A stretch of 64,000 bases of DNA from Coriobacteriia bacterium (GTDB taxonomy: Bacteria > Actinomycetota > Coriobacteriia > WRKU01 > WQUG01): NCBI GenBank assembly GCA_009785705.1, contig WQVS01000001.1, forward strand, positions 45,486 to 109,485. Direction: 5' to 3'. Position 1 is the first letter of the stretch, and every line of letters begins with the position of its first letter. A program made the position numbers and the translations under genes. This document shows, one piece after another, positions 25,929 through 34,524 of the stretch. The notes under the pieces are model-generated. The model did not search any database. It was not told where the DNA came from and saw only the letters and a program-made list of their open reading frames with translations.

Positions 25929-26195
25929 ATGTCAGAACAAGTTGATGCGGCACATGTCAAGCGTGCCGAAGAACTGGTTCGCTACATCATAGATGGTCTT
26001 GTAGACAATCCTGCTGCAGCAAGCATTGAAACCAGTCTGGAAGAAGACTCCTTGCGCATCGTCATAGAAGCAGATTCAGATGACGTAGGGAAAATCATAG
26101 GACGTGGTGGACGTACCATCAAGTCGATTCGTACCTTAGCGCGTGCATCAGTTGCAACGCCTTCGCTACATGTAGACATCGATGTCGAAGGATAG
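25929..26195 (+). CDS. khpA: KH-domain RNA-binding protein KhpA
   Basis: Small RNA-binding protein of 88 residues with a single KH domain and the GxxG loop in VGKIIGRGGRTIKSIRTL. In Gram-positive bacteria it works with KhpB in RNA metabolism and in cell-size control. It lies 3 bases after rpsP and overlaps rimM by 14 bases, the usual order between rpsP and rimM. Confidence 0.92.
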   Translation: MSEQVDAAHVKRAEELVRYIIDGLVDNPAAASIETSLEEDSLRIVIEADSDDVGKIIGRGGRTIKSIRTLARASVATPSLHVDIDVEG

Positions 26196-26838
26196 ACAAA
26201 AAAGTACACGCTTTGCGACACTGGGTCGCATACAGAGAACGCATGGAAAAGACGGAGAGGTCTCCCTGCGTCCCGACAGCAACTTTGCTGGGGATGTGTG
26301 GAAGCAGACCTCTTCTGCAATTGTGGGCAAAGCAGATATGACTTCAGCAGAGGAGTATGTCCACCCGCTACAGCTTTGTGCTGCGATATTAGAGTCAGCT
26401 CCTGTCTGGTTAACGCCTCCGCCATTGGAGAATCGCCATCTTAGAGTGAAATCTGTTCGTGTTGCTTCAGATAGGCTGCTGGTTAGCTTTGAAGGTATTG
26501 CAAATAGAACCATTGCCCGTGATTTGGTAGGACGCGATGTGTTAATTGAGCGCAGCAATGTTCCAGATGACCTATTAGCAAGTCTGGATGATTTGCTATC
26601 AGCCTATTTCGACGAAGGTAGCTTTGGTTTGGGACTAAAGGTACAGAGCGAAAGTCATGGACAACTTGGCATCGTAACAGAGGTCATTGAGACAGGTGCT
26701 AATTTGGTCTGGGTAATAGCGGGGGATACCTATGGTGAAGTGCTCCTTCCTGTTATTGACGACTGTATAGTTGATATTGATGAAGAAGCAGGAATAGCTA
26801 CTGTCATCGTAATGAAGGGTCTTATCAATGAGAATTGA
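26182..26838 (+). CDS. rimM: Ribosome maturation factor RimM
   Basis: RimM binds S19 and assists 16S rRNA maturation in the 30S head. The N-terminal domain has ATLGRIQRTHGKDGEVSLRP and the PRC-barrel part has DLVGRDVLIER, GQLGIVTEVIETGANLVWV and VLLPVIDDCIVDIDEEAG. At 218 residues it is longer than usual (about 170), with extra sequence at about residues 40-85. It overlaps khpA at its start and trmD at its end. Confidence 0.93.
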   Translation: MSKDRQKSTRFATLGRIQRTHGKDGEVSLRPDSNFAGDVWKQTSSAIVGKADMTSAEEYVHPLQLCAAILESAPVWLTPPPLENRHLRVKSVRVASDRLLVSFEGIANRTIARDLVGRDVLIERSNVPDDLLASLDDLLSAYFDEGSFGLGLKVQSESHGQLGIVTEVIETGANLVWVIAGDTYGEVLLPVIDDCIVDIDEEAGIATVIVMKGLINEN

Positions 26839-27511
26839 TGTGCTATCCATTTTTCCAAAAATGTTTGATGGGGTCGTTAATGAGTCCATATTAAAAATTG
26901 CACAAGAAAAAGAAGCCCTTGATTTTCATGCTCACGATTTGCGTGATTGGACACACGATCTTCATCGTACTGTAGACGACAGCCCCTACGGGGGAGGCGC
27001 AGGTATGGTCATGAAAGTTGAACCATTAGTAGAGGCTCTTGAAGCAATTGTTGCACTAGATGCTCGAAAGCCTCACATTGTGTTTATGGCACCTGTCGGT
27101 AGACAATTTTCCCAAAAGATTGCTGCAGAATACACTAAGTATGAGCGTCTTATATTGGTGTGTGGGCGCTATGAAGGCTTTGACGAGCGCGCATTTGACT
27201 GGGCAGATGATTGTCTTTCAATAGGTGACTATGTTCTCGCAGGGGGAGAACTGCCCGCCATGGTAACGATAGAGGCCGTGGTGAGACTACTGCCCAGAGT
27301 ATTGGGCAACTCCATGAGTATTGTTGAAGAATCATTTTCTGCAGATAACGAGGGTTTGCTTGAGCATCCTCACTACACAAGACCAGCAGATTATCGAGGC
27401 AAAGCTGTTCCTGAGGTCCTACTGTCAGGTAATCACGCTGAAATTGAAAAGTGGCGAAAAGACCAATCTTTTACACGAACACAAAAACAGCGCCCAGACC
27501 TCCTGTCCTAG
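26828..27511 (+). CDS. trmD: tRNA (guanine-N1)-methyltransferase TrmD
   Basis: SPOUT methyltransferase that makes m1G37 in tRNAs reading CNN codons. It starts MRIDVLSIFPKMFDG and includes TVDDSPYGGGAGMVMKVEP, LVCGRYEGFDERA, the knot region SIGDYVLAGGELPAMVTIEA and HPHYTRPADYRG. Length 227 is normal. The rplS gene that commonly follows trmD is absent, replaced by lepB. Confidence 0.97.
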   Translation: MRIDVLSIFPKMFDGVVNESILKIAQEKEALDFHAHDLRDWTHDLHRTVDDSPYGGGAGMVMKVEPLVEALEAIVALDARKPHIVFMAPVGRQFSQKIAAEYTKYERLILVCGRYEGFDERAFDWADDCLSIGDYVLAGGELPAMVTIEAVVRLLPRVLGNSMSIVEESFSADNEGLLEHPHYTRPADYRGKAVPEVLLSGNHAEIEKWRKDQSFTRTQKQRPDLLS

Positions 27512-27569
27512 CTCTTTAGTATCAATGTAGTGTCGAGATGCCGTCAAAGCAGGTCAGCGGAGGTATTTT

Positions 27570-27578
27570 TGATAGAAT
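27570..27578 (+). promoter_or_regulatory. Possible extended -10 before lepB
   Basis: TGATAGAAT (TG-n-TAGAAT) about 45 bases before the lepB start, without a recognisable -35. Confidence 0.35.
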
Positions 27579-27623
27579 ATCCTCTCAAAGCAACAATGCA
27601 TATACTCCCGAGAGGAATCGTCC

Positions 27624-28238
27624 ATGAGTTCTGATCTTTCAAGAAAAGCCCAAAAAGAGGCCCAGTCTGCTAGTGATACCAGAGGCGTTACAGGTAGATG
27701 GCTCGTTGAAACTGCGGCATTAGTTCTATTGGCTTTTGTTATCGCTATGGGTGTGAGAGCATTTATAGTTGAACCTTATCGTATTCCAACAGAATCTATG
27801 CTTCCAACCATTGAGGCTAATGACCACATCTTGATTTATCGTTTGGGCACACATCTGGGGTCTGCTCCGAGCCAAGAAGATGTTGTAGTCTTCTATGATC
27901 CTACCAACATCTTTCCAAATTTGGTAAAGCGCGTCATAGCTACAGAAGGACAGGTTGTCGATTTCACTCCTGAGGGGAAAGTTCTCATCAATGGCGTTGC
28001 AATAGATGAACCTTACCTGGTTACCCCTTCATCAACCTTTCCTTTGCAACCAGAATCAAATTTGCATGCAGCAATTGAATATCCCTTTGTAGTTCCCGAT
28101 GGATACATCTTTGTATTAGGGGATAACCGGGAGCGAAGTTCAGATAGTAGAGCATTTGGACCTGTTCCAATATCAGAAGTAAAGGGAGTAGCCTTCTTCA
28201 CTTACTGGCCACTAGGAAATTTCGCCACTTTAGAATGA
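27624..28238 (+). CDS. lepB: Signal peptidase I
   Basis: Membrane serine protease that removes signal peptides from exported proteins. One N-terminal membrane segment (about residues 28-48) precedes the catalytic Ser in PTESMLPTIEANDHI. The catalytic Lys lies in NLVKRVIATEGQVV, and the C-terminal box is VLGDNRERSSDSRAFG. Length 204 is normal. GAGAGGA lies before the ATG. It follows trmD in place of the expected rplS. Confidence 0.96.
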   Translation: MSSDLSRKAQKEAQSASDTRGVTGRWLVETAALVLLAFVIAMGVRAFIVEPYRIPTESMLPTIEANDHILIYRLGTHLGSAPSQEDVVVFYDPTNIFPNLVKRVIATEGQVVDFTPEGKVLINGVAIDEPYLVTPSSTFPLQPESNLHAAIEYPFVVPDGYIFVLGDNRERSSDSRAFGPVPISEVKGVAFFTYWPLGNFATLE

Positions 28239-28241
28239 CTG

Positions 28242-28250
28242 TGTTATACT
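28242..28250 (+). promoter_or_regulatory. Extended -10 of the rplJ leader
   Basis: TGTTATACT, just after the lepB stop, fits TG-n-TATACT. It starts the long leader of the rplJ-rplL operon. Confidence 0.5.
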
Positions 28251-28338
28251 TGCTAGCTGTTGATAACTGAATTGTGTGCTGCCATAGACAGTCGGTTCTC
28301 TGTATATTTTGCAAATGCAAGGTTAGGAGAGTAATGAG

Positions 28339-28425
28339 ATGCCTCTTTTGCTGAGGTATTTCGCCCACCGAGGTAGTCGTTTAGATAAGGAATATGTCCT
28401 GCTGGGCAGATTCCGCCTCTTTCGG
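28339..28425 (+). ncRNA. Ribosomal protein L10 leader
   Basis: The leader has two stems typical of the L10-leader class: TGCCTC/GAGGTA (28340-28345 with 28353-28358) and GCCCA/TGGGC (28363-28367 with 28403-28407) around a long loop. It precedes an intrinsic terminator and then rplJ, so excess L10 or L10-L12 complex should stop transcription before the operon. The rest of the 302-base gap from 28239 holds the promoter and terminator. Confidence 0.6.
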
Positions 28426-28456
28426 CCCTCGTGACAAACTGTTCCGAGGGTTTTTT
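28426..28456 (+). terminator. Attenuator terminator before rplJ
   Basis: CCCTCG (28426-28431) pairs with CGAGGG (28445-28450), followed by six T. It lies 85 bases before rplJ within the L10 leader. Confidence 0.85.
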
Positions 28457-28540
28457 ATTGCCATAACTATAAATATAGGATTTTGGCAAAAAGTGCAGCG
28501 ACGTTCAGACAAAGAACGAATTGCACTGAGAGGAGGATAT

Positions 28541-29062
28541 ATGCCCGCAAAATCAAAATTAACCGTTGTAGCAGAGATTAAAGAACGCTTTAATGCCTGC
28601 CCCAATGTGCTTTTGGTAGATTACCGTGGACTGGATGTTCAGTCTGTATCAAAGCTACGTAGCGAACTGCGCGAAGCTGGTGGTGAGATGGTTGTTTACA
28701 AGAACACATTGACACAGATTGCTATGCGCGAACTTGCTTTGCCTTCAATGGAAGATTTACTCATGGGTCCTAGCGCTTTCATTTTCTCTGGAGATGATCC
28801 CGTGCCTTGCGCAAAGGTACTTGCAAACTTCTCAAAAGAGAATGAAGCATTGGAACTAAAAGGTGGTTTGGTGCAAAGCCAAATTATCGATGAGTCAGGA
28901 CTGAAAGCACTTGCAACTTTGCCTTCACGCGAAGAACTGCTTGCAAAGCTTTTGGGTACCATCAGCAACCCAGCACGTGGTATGGTTACCGTACTGTCTG
29001 GACCTGCTCGTGGATTGGTTACCGCACTTTCTGCACTTCAAGAACAAAAAGAAGCCGCTTAA
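28541..29062 (+). CDS. rplJ: 50S ribosomal protein L10
   Basis: Stalk-base ribosomal protein that carries L7/L12 dimers. It starts MPAKSKLTVVAEIKERFNAC and includes LLVDYRGLDVQSVSKLRSEL and VYKNTLTQIAMRE, ending with the L12-binding helix. I chose ATG 28541 because GAGGAGG lies just upstream; a longer frame from 28394 would run through the terminator. Length 173 is normal. Confidence 0.96.
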   Translation: MPAKSKLTVVAEIKERFNACPNVLLVDYRGLDVQSVSKLRSELREAGGEMVVYKNTLTQIAMRELALPSMEDLLMGPSAFIFSGDDPVPCAKVLANFSKENEALELKGGLVQSQIIDESGLKALATLPSREELLAKLLGTISNPARGMVTVLSGPARGLVTALSALQEQKEAA

Positions 29063-29094
29063 AGCGCAGGGAACGGTACGACAAGTTATACCTC

Positions 29095-29113
29095 AAGTTG
29101 CATAAAGCAACTT
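29095..29113 (+). other. Intercistronic hairpin between rplJ and rplL
   Basis: AAGTTGC (29095-29101) pairs perfectly with GCAACTT (29107-29113) with a 5-base loop and no T-run. It may set the stability or stoichiometry of the rplL transcript. Confidence 0.5.
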
Positions 29114-29194
29114 ACCGCAGCTTGCGATGCGCATAAGCAGAACAGCTGTACATTTTGAGAATAGAATGAACATTTATCGAAAGGATATACAAAA

Positions 29195-29575
29195 ATGGCT
29201 GTAACACGTGATGAGATTATCGAAGCTTTAAAAGCAATGCCAGCTCTAGAACTATCAGAGCTTGTATCAGAACTAGAAGAAGTATTTGGCGTTAGCGCTG
29301 CTGCTCCTATGGCAGTTGTAGCTGGCGGTGCTGCTGCTGGAGACGCTCCTGCTGCAGAAGAGAAGAGCGAATTTGACGTAGTTCTAGAAGGATTCGGCGA
29401 CAACAAGATTGCTGTAATTAAGGTAGTTCGTGGAATCACCGGTCTAGGTCTGAAAGAAGCTAAAGAACTAGTAGAAGGTGCTCCAAAGCCAGTTGCTGAA
29501 GGTGTAGCAAAGGATAAGGCTGAAGAAATGAAGAAGGAAATGGAAGAAGCAGGAGCTGCTGTTACTCTAAAGTAG
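29195..29575 (+). CDS. rplL: 50S ribosomal protein L7/L12
   Basis: Stalk protein that recruits translation GTPases. The N-terminal dimerisation helix ([21 protein letters not shown]), Ala-rich hinge and C-terminal domain with [20 protein letters not shown] are all present. Length 126 is normal. AAAGGA lies before the ATG. A strong terminator follows. Confidence 0.98.
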   Translation: MAVTRDEIIEALKAMPALELSELVSELEEVFGVSAAAPMAVVAGGAAAGDAPAAEEKSEFDVVLEGFGDNKIAVIKVVRGITGLGLKEAKELVEGAPKPVAEGVAKDKAEEMKKEMEEAGAAVTLK

Positions 29576-29603
29576 CGCACCGAGCAACCAATCTTCGTAC
29601 TAT

Positions 29604-29657
29604 AAAAGGGAGTGCTTGCGTAGGAACTAACTACGCTGCGCACTCCCTTTTCTTTTT
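29604..29657 (+). terminator. Compound terminator after rplL
   Basis: AAAAGGGAGTGC (29604-29615) pairs with GCACTCCCTTTT (29640-29651), followed by a T-rich tail. Inside it a second stem GCGTAG/CTACGC (29618-29623 with 29631-29636) matches the core of the nested repeats after ftsZ and livF. Confidence 0.9.
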
Positions 29658-29727
29658 GGCGTAAATCCTGAACGCTGGAAGCACATTCAATCATCTGCTA
29701 GCTTTAGGTTTGTTAGGTGTTCTTGGT

Positions 29728-29733
29728 TATAAT
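29728..29733 (+). promoter_or_regulatory. -10 box directly before the ABC ATPase gene (leaderless pattern)
   Basis: TATAAT ends 7 bases before the ATG at 29741. No Shine-Dalgarno sequence is present. It makes the upstream ATG at 29732 unlikely since that overlaps the -10 box. Confidence 0.55.
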
Positions 29734-29740
29734 GGAATAC

Positions 29741-30454
29741 ATGGAACAACTAAATGCTCACAATAACGGACCGCTGATTCGTCTGAATGAGGTTAATAAA
29801 GTATACGAGACAGGCGGAATTCGCTTCGAAGCTCTAAAAGATGTAAATCTTGAAGTATTTTCAGGTGAATTTGTGGGCCTTATCGGCAAGTCTGGTAGCG
29901 GTAAAACCACCCTTATTAATATGATTACAGGGATTGACCATCTAAGCTCTGGTGAAATTTGGATTGATGGGACAGCTGTACATACTTTAAACGAAAATCG
30001 TATGGCGATTTGGCGAGGAAACACGATTGGTGTTGTCTTTCAATTCTTCCAACTGCTGCCGACCTTAACAGCGATAGAAAACGTTATGTTGCCCATGGAC
30101 TTTTGTAATGTTCATGCCCGCAGTGATCGTGCAGAGGTTGCACTGTACTATTTGGAGCAAGTAGAGATGGCTGACCATGCCTATAAATTGCCAACAGAAT
30201 TGTCTGGTGGGCAACAGCAGCGTGTTGCTATCGCGCGCGCACTTGCCAACGATCCACCCCTCATTGTTGCTGATGAACCCACAGGAAACTTAGATAGCAA
30301 GACTGCAGATGCCGTTTTTGGACTCTTCGAGCGCCTAGTAGACAGTGGCAAAACTATTGTTATGGTGACGCATGATAATGATTTGGCGCAGCGTGTAACA
30401 CGCAGCCTTCTTGTAGCAGATGGACAAATCACAGACGATGTCCAAGCCAGCTAA
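29741..30454 (+). CDS. ABC transporter ATP-binding protein (LolD/MacB type)
   Basis: ATPase of an FtsX-type ABC exporter. Walker A is GKSGSGKTTLINMITG, the signature is LPTELSGGQQQRVAIARALA, Walker B is PLIVADEPTGNLDSKT and the switch His is in VMVTHDN. The FFQLLPTLTAIENVMLP Q-loop region is typical of LolD/MacB-like ATPases. It overlaps the permease gene that follows. The substrate is unknown; such pairs export lipoproteins, peptides or antibiotics, or extract lipids. Confidence 0.93.
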   Translation: MEQLNAHNNGPLIRLNEVNKVYETGGIRFEALKDVNLEVFSGEFVGLIGKSGSGKTTLINMITGIDHLSSGEIWIDGTAVHTLNENRMAIWRGNTIGVVFQFFQLLPTLTAIENVMLPMDFCNVHARSDRAEVALYYLEQVEMADHAYKLPTELSGGQQQRVAIARALANDPPLIVADEPTGNLDSKTADAVFGLFERLVDSGKTIVMVTHDNDLAQRVTRSLLVADGQITDDVQAS

Positions 30455-33011
30455 ACAACTGCCCGACCAATCACCTAAATCAAGCGATTTGCGCCCGTCC
30501 GCAAAGTCTTCAAGAGGAAAGGGTTTGACTAACGTCATTCCTCCACGCTTTATTAAGGTTCTGCGCGATCTTACTTCAAATAAATCCAGAACAATGCTTG
30601 TCATCTTGTCGATTGCGGTAGGGATTTATGCGATTGCAGCAATATTGGGTGCGCGTCAGGTACTTATGCGCGAATTCGAAGACGGCTTTGATGCGAGCAA
30701 AAAATTCTCCATTTCCTACACAATAAACGATTCCTCAGAGCGCGTGGAAGGGGTCTTGCGCCAAATCGAGGCACGCGATGATGTTTTGGGCGTTAGTGGT
30801 AGGCGCATGGTGTCAGCAGCTTTTACGCAGATACCTGAAAGCATGACTGATGCAGAGGCTCTTTCAAGGTTACCTGACCCAGACGAAGAGAAAATCGTCA
30901 TGAACATACAGGCAACTTCAGACGCAGAATTCTCTTACGGGTCAGAAGTTAACCACTTCTTTTCCTTGGGGCATCGTACCTGGCCCCCAGGGTCTCAAGA
31001 TATCATTATTGAGGCAAGCGCCTTACAAGTCTTTGACCTCCAGATAGGAGACCGAATTCTTGTTGAGGTGGGCCCTAACAAGGCTGTCTTTCGTATAGCT
31101 GGGTTTGCTCATGATTTAAATGCAATTCCTACTATGTTCTTTGATCAGGTAGAGGCCTTTGTGTCGATGGGCGCCCTAACTTCACTCGGTTTGCCTGAAG
31201 AGCCTAATCGTATTATGGTTCGCGTTGATCCTGAATTGTCTCGCGTGGAAGTTGCAGGCATTGCAGACAGCATTCAGACACAACACCTTGATGCCGCAAA
31301 TATTATTGTTGACCGAATGGAAGTCCCAGAACCTAACTTCCACTTTTTCGGCAGTCTCTTTGAGGCAGTCAGTGTACTTCTGCTGTTTATGGCCTTTATG
31401 GCACTTGCCCTTTCTGGCTTTCTTGTTGTTACTACCACTAATGCAATTTTGATTCAGCAAACACGTCAGTTGGGTATCATGAAAGCAATAGGGGGGATGC
31501 GACGACAGATTTCAACTCTCTACTTTGGTCTAGTGATTGGTTATGGCTTGCTTGCCTTGCTTATTGGTATTCCTACAGGAATACTTTTTGGTTATGCTTT
31601 TATTGATTACGCAGCAGGAATCTTGAACTTTCACATCACTAGCATGACCTATCCTGCCTGGGTTATTGCTCTACTTGTTGCTGTTGGGATACTGCTTCCC
31701 GTAGTTGCTGCGTCATTACCCATTCAAAAAGGGGTTCGCAGACCTATTGTTGAAGTTTTAAGTGCCTATGCAAACACAGTAGGCTTTGGTGGTGGATGGG
31801 TAGACCGCCTTCTGGGCAAGATTAGTTTTCTACCCAGGCCTACAGCGCTTGCTCTAAGGTCAACCTTTTCACGAAAAGGCCGTCTTGCCCTGACCTTAAC
31901 AACCTTACTCTTGGCATCTGGTGTAGTAATGTCGGTCTTTTCTGCTCATGCCTCATTGGGGTATACCGTAGATACGATTGGTAGCTGGTGGAAGTACGAT
32001 ACGCAACTTCGCTTCGCCCTGCCCGTAAATAATGACGATTTGAAGCGTATCGCCTACGACAACGAAGAAGTTATCTATGCAGAGACTTGGTTAGATACGC
32101 GTGCAACCATTGTGCGACCCGATGGAACTAAAAACGACTCATTTTTTGCCTTGGGGGTACCTCCCGATACTCGCATTTTGGATTTCAATTATGAGCAGGG
32201 TAGACCACCAGAGCCAGGTGAACAGGGTGTCATCATCAACACAGAGATTCTTGCGACAGAGGATTATCTAATACCTCCCGCAACAATAGAGCTGATTATT
32301 AATGGACAAGAAGTTGAGCGCCCCGTTACAGGACTAGTATCGGGATCTCTCAACGGTGCTCATATCTATATGGATCGCGATGATTTGGCAGAATTAATGG
32401 GCATCCCTGGTGCTTCGACACGTGTCTTGGTCCAGGCAGAGGGAGGCCAGTATGCGCAGTCTAATTTCCGTGCAGCACAAGACAGATTGAACTTGCAGAC
32501 ACGTCTAGCAGACTCGCTTGACAGGCGATTTACTGACCAGGGATACATGGTTATTGCGACACAAACTGCCGCAGATCAGTTGCAGACACAGCGCGAACAA
32601 TTAGACATCTTATCGACTTTTCTTATTATCATGGCAAGCGCACTTGCTGTTGTAGGAATTATTGGCTTATCAGGGTCAATGACCTTAAGTGTAATTGAGT
32701 CAACGCGTGAGATTGGCATTATGAGATCGGTAGGCGCAAGTCATCTGTCAATATTTGGCATCTACATCACGCAAGGTCTTGTGGTAGGAACGATATCATG
32801 GTTCTTTGGGGCATTTTTGTCATGGCCCTTATCTTTTGCCCTGATGGAGGCACTAAGCATGACATTGGAGATGAGCTTGTCCTATACCTTCTCATTCGAA
32901 GGGGTAGTAATTTGGTTAGTATTTGTATGGCTAATCTCAATATTGGCAAGCTTGTTACCAGCATGGAGGGCTTCACAGGTATCAATAAGGGATGCCATCT
33001 CCCATGAATGA
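30420..33011 (+). CDS. FtsX/MacB-type ABC transporter permease
   Basis: A large permease of 863 residues. An N-terminal membrane helix (TMLVILSIAVGIYAIAAILG) is followed by an outer MacB-like domain, then an FtsX domain of three helices around residues 300-420. A second half repeats the layout: helix near 490, outer domain to about 720, three more helices ending ASLLPAWRASQVSIRDAIS. The start is uncertain: ATG 30420 and ATG 30438 are in frame, and neither has a ribosome site. It is translated with the preceding ATPase and should form the membrane part of that exporter. Confidence 0.9.
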   Translation: MDKSQTMSKPAKQLPDQSPKSSDLRPSAKSSRGKGLTNVIPPRFIKVLRDLTSNKSRTMLVILSIAVGIYAIAAILGARQVLMREFEDGFDASKKFSISYTINDSSERVEGVLRQIEARDDVLGVSGRRMVSAAFTQIPESMTDAEALSRLPDPDEEKIVMNIQATSDAEFSYGSEVNHFFSLGHRTWPPGSQDIIIEASALQVFDLQIGDRILVEVGPNKAVFRIAGFAHDLNAIPTMFFDQVEAFVSMGALTSLGLPEEPNRIMVRVDPELSRVEVAGIADSIQTQHLDAANIIVDRMEVPEPNFHFFGSLFEAVSVLLLFMAFMALALSGFLVVTTTNAILIQQTRQLGIMKAIGGMRRQISTLYFGLVIGYGLLALLIGIPTGILFGYAFIDYAAGILNFHITSMTYPAWVIALLVAVGILLPVVAASLPIQKGVRRPIVEVLSAYANTVGFGGGWVDRLLGKISFLPRPTALALRSTFSRKGRLALTLTTLLLASGVVMSVFSAHASLGYTVDTIGSWWKYDTQLRFALPVNNDDLKRIAYDNEEVIYAETWLDTRATIVRPDGTKNDSFFALGVPPDTRILDFNYEQGRPPEPGEQGVIINTEILATEDYLIPPATIELIINGQEVERPVTGLVSGSLNGAHIYMDRDDLAELMGIPGASTRVLVQAEGGQYAQSNFRAAQDRLNLQTRLADSLDRRFTDQGYMVIATQTAADQLQTQREQLDILSTFLIIMASALAVVGIIGLSGSMTLSVIESTREIGIMRSVGASHLSIFGIYITQGLVVGTISWFFGAFLSWPLSFALMEALSMTLEMSLSYTFSFEGVVIWLVFVWLISILASLLPAWRASQVSIRDAISHE

Positions 33012-33078
33012 CCTGTTTTGACAGGGTTCTTGGTACAATTGGTGTTGATTTTTACTAGCTTATTTGGGGGAACTTTCT

Positions 33079-34524
33079 TTGTTGCTTAATGAGATATCTT
33101 TTGGTACTGACGGCTGGCGTGCTGTTGTTGGTTCTGGATTTAACGATGACAATGTTCGCCTTGTTGCTCGCGCTACTGCTCTTACTTTTCTTGATAGTTT
33201 GCCTCTTCAGGAGTCTCTCCAGAAGCCACGCATTTACATTGGTTATGACACCCGTGAGCACGCCGATCACTTTGCTCAGTTGGTTGCAGAAACGATGGCG
33301 GCGCAGGGTCTGGAAGTCATTCTTTCTGATAGTTACATTCCCACCCCCGCACTGTGTTGGACTGTGTCACGTGATGCACAGGCCATAGGGGGCATTCAGT
33401 TAACTGCGAGTCATAACCCTGCTGGTTGGCTTGGGCTAAAGGTGCGCATGAATGATGGTGGGGCAGCACCCGCAGACTTCACCAAGAAAATCGAAGCACT
33501 TATTGCTTCTACTGCAGGAGCCAAAGAAGAGCCCACCGAATCGAAAGATAAAGAAAACGCAAAGGTGATAACAAAAGATCTTGTCTCAGCTTATTTGGAC
33601 GCAATCTGCCAGTTTGTTGATGATGATGCGATTAGAGACGCAGGACTTAAGGTGGTTGTGGATCCCCTTTTCGGAGCCTCGCGCGTTTATCTCGCAGAGA
33701 CCTTTGAGCATCTTGGTGTTGAGGTTTTGCGTTTGCATGATGAGCAAGATTTCAGTTTTGGAAATCTACATCCAGAACCAATTCCTCCCTGGACTGATGG
33801 GCTTGCGGCGGCAGTGCGTAAGTCTGATGCTGTGGCAGGCTTTGCTTTAGACGGTGACGCTGATCGTTTAGGGGCAGTCGATGAAGAGGGCAATTTTGTC
33901 TCACCTCATAAAATACTTGCTCTGATTGCGCAGCACTTGATAGAAAACAGGGGGCAGTCAGGCAGGATTGTAAAGACACTTTCTACTTCTCAGCTTGTTG
34001 ATAGGCTTGCTCGCAGTTTAGGAACAGAACTCACAACGACCCCAATTGGCTTTAAGTGGATTTACGAGGAAATGCTTGCAGGTGACGTTATGGTTGGCGG
34101 TGAAGAAAGCGGGGGTATAGGCATTCCTTGCCATGTACGTGAACGCGACGGTTTACTTATGAGCTTACTGCTAGCAGAGATGATGGCAGTCACTGGTCTT
34201 AGCCTTAAGGTTCTCGTTGAACAATTAGAAGCACAGCTTGGTAAGCTTTATTATCAGCGCCAGGATGTGACTCTGGAACCTTTGCATATGGATTGCTTTA
34301 GAGCGGTGCTGCCTACGCTTGCACCTGCACGTATAGCAGAAACTCCCGTGGTAGAGCATGTCCATTCTGATGGTGCAAAGTTCATATTGCCAGATGATGA
34401 ATGGCTGCTCTTGCGCACTTCAGGAACAGAACCCCTTGTGCGCATCTATGCTGAAGCAGCAAATCCGTGTAGACTAGCACTATTGCTAGAAGCAGGAAAT
34501 CATTTAGTACAGGAGGCTAAATAG
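33079..34524 (+). CDS. Phosphohexomutase (phosphoglucomutase/phosphomannomutase family)
   Basis: Enzyme of the alpha-D-phosphohexomutase family that moves phosphate between C1 and C6 of a hexose. The active-site Ser loop is QLTASHNPAGWLGLKV, the metal site is ALDGDADRLGAV, the sugar-binding loop is GGEESGGIGI, and the phosphate-binding loop is LLRTSGTEPLVRIYAEA. The opening FGTDGWRAV is typical. It starts with TTG at 33079, 7 bases after GGGGGA. The exact sugar is unclear; supply of sugar phosphate to the polysaccharide genes after it is likely. Confidence 0.9.
   Translation: MLLNEISFGTDGWRAVVGSGFNDDNVRLVARATALTFLDSLPLQESLQKPRIYIGYDTREHADHFAQLVAETMAAQGLEVILSDSYIPTPALCWTVSRDAQAIGGIQLTASHNPAGWLGLKVRMNDGGAAPADFTKKIEALIASTAGAKEEPTESKDKENAKVITKDLVSAYLDAICQFVDDDAIRDAGLKVVVDPLFGASRVYLAETFEHLGVEVLRLHDEQDFSFGNLHPEPIPPWTDGLAAAVRKSDAVAGFALDGDADRLGAVDEEGNFVSPHKILALIAQHLIENRGQSGRIVKTLSTSQLVDRLARSLGTELTTTPIGFKWIYEEMLAGDVMVGGEESGGIGIPCHVRERDGLLMSLLLAEMMAVTGLSLKVLVEQLEAQLGKLYYQRQDVTLEPLHMDCFRAVLPTLAPARIAETPVVEHVHSDGAKFILPDDEWLLLRTSGTEPLVRIYAEAANPCRLALLLEAGNHLVQEAK

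Noticed and set aside
25636..25992. 118-residue Lys/Leu/Gln-rich frame inside rpsP
   Set aside because: It is a frame-shifted reading of the Ala/Glu-rich S16 extension.
28394..28540. N-terminal extension of L10
   Set aside because: It would run through the attenuator terminator and leader structure, while ATG 28541 has a perfect ribosome site and the conserved L10 start.
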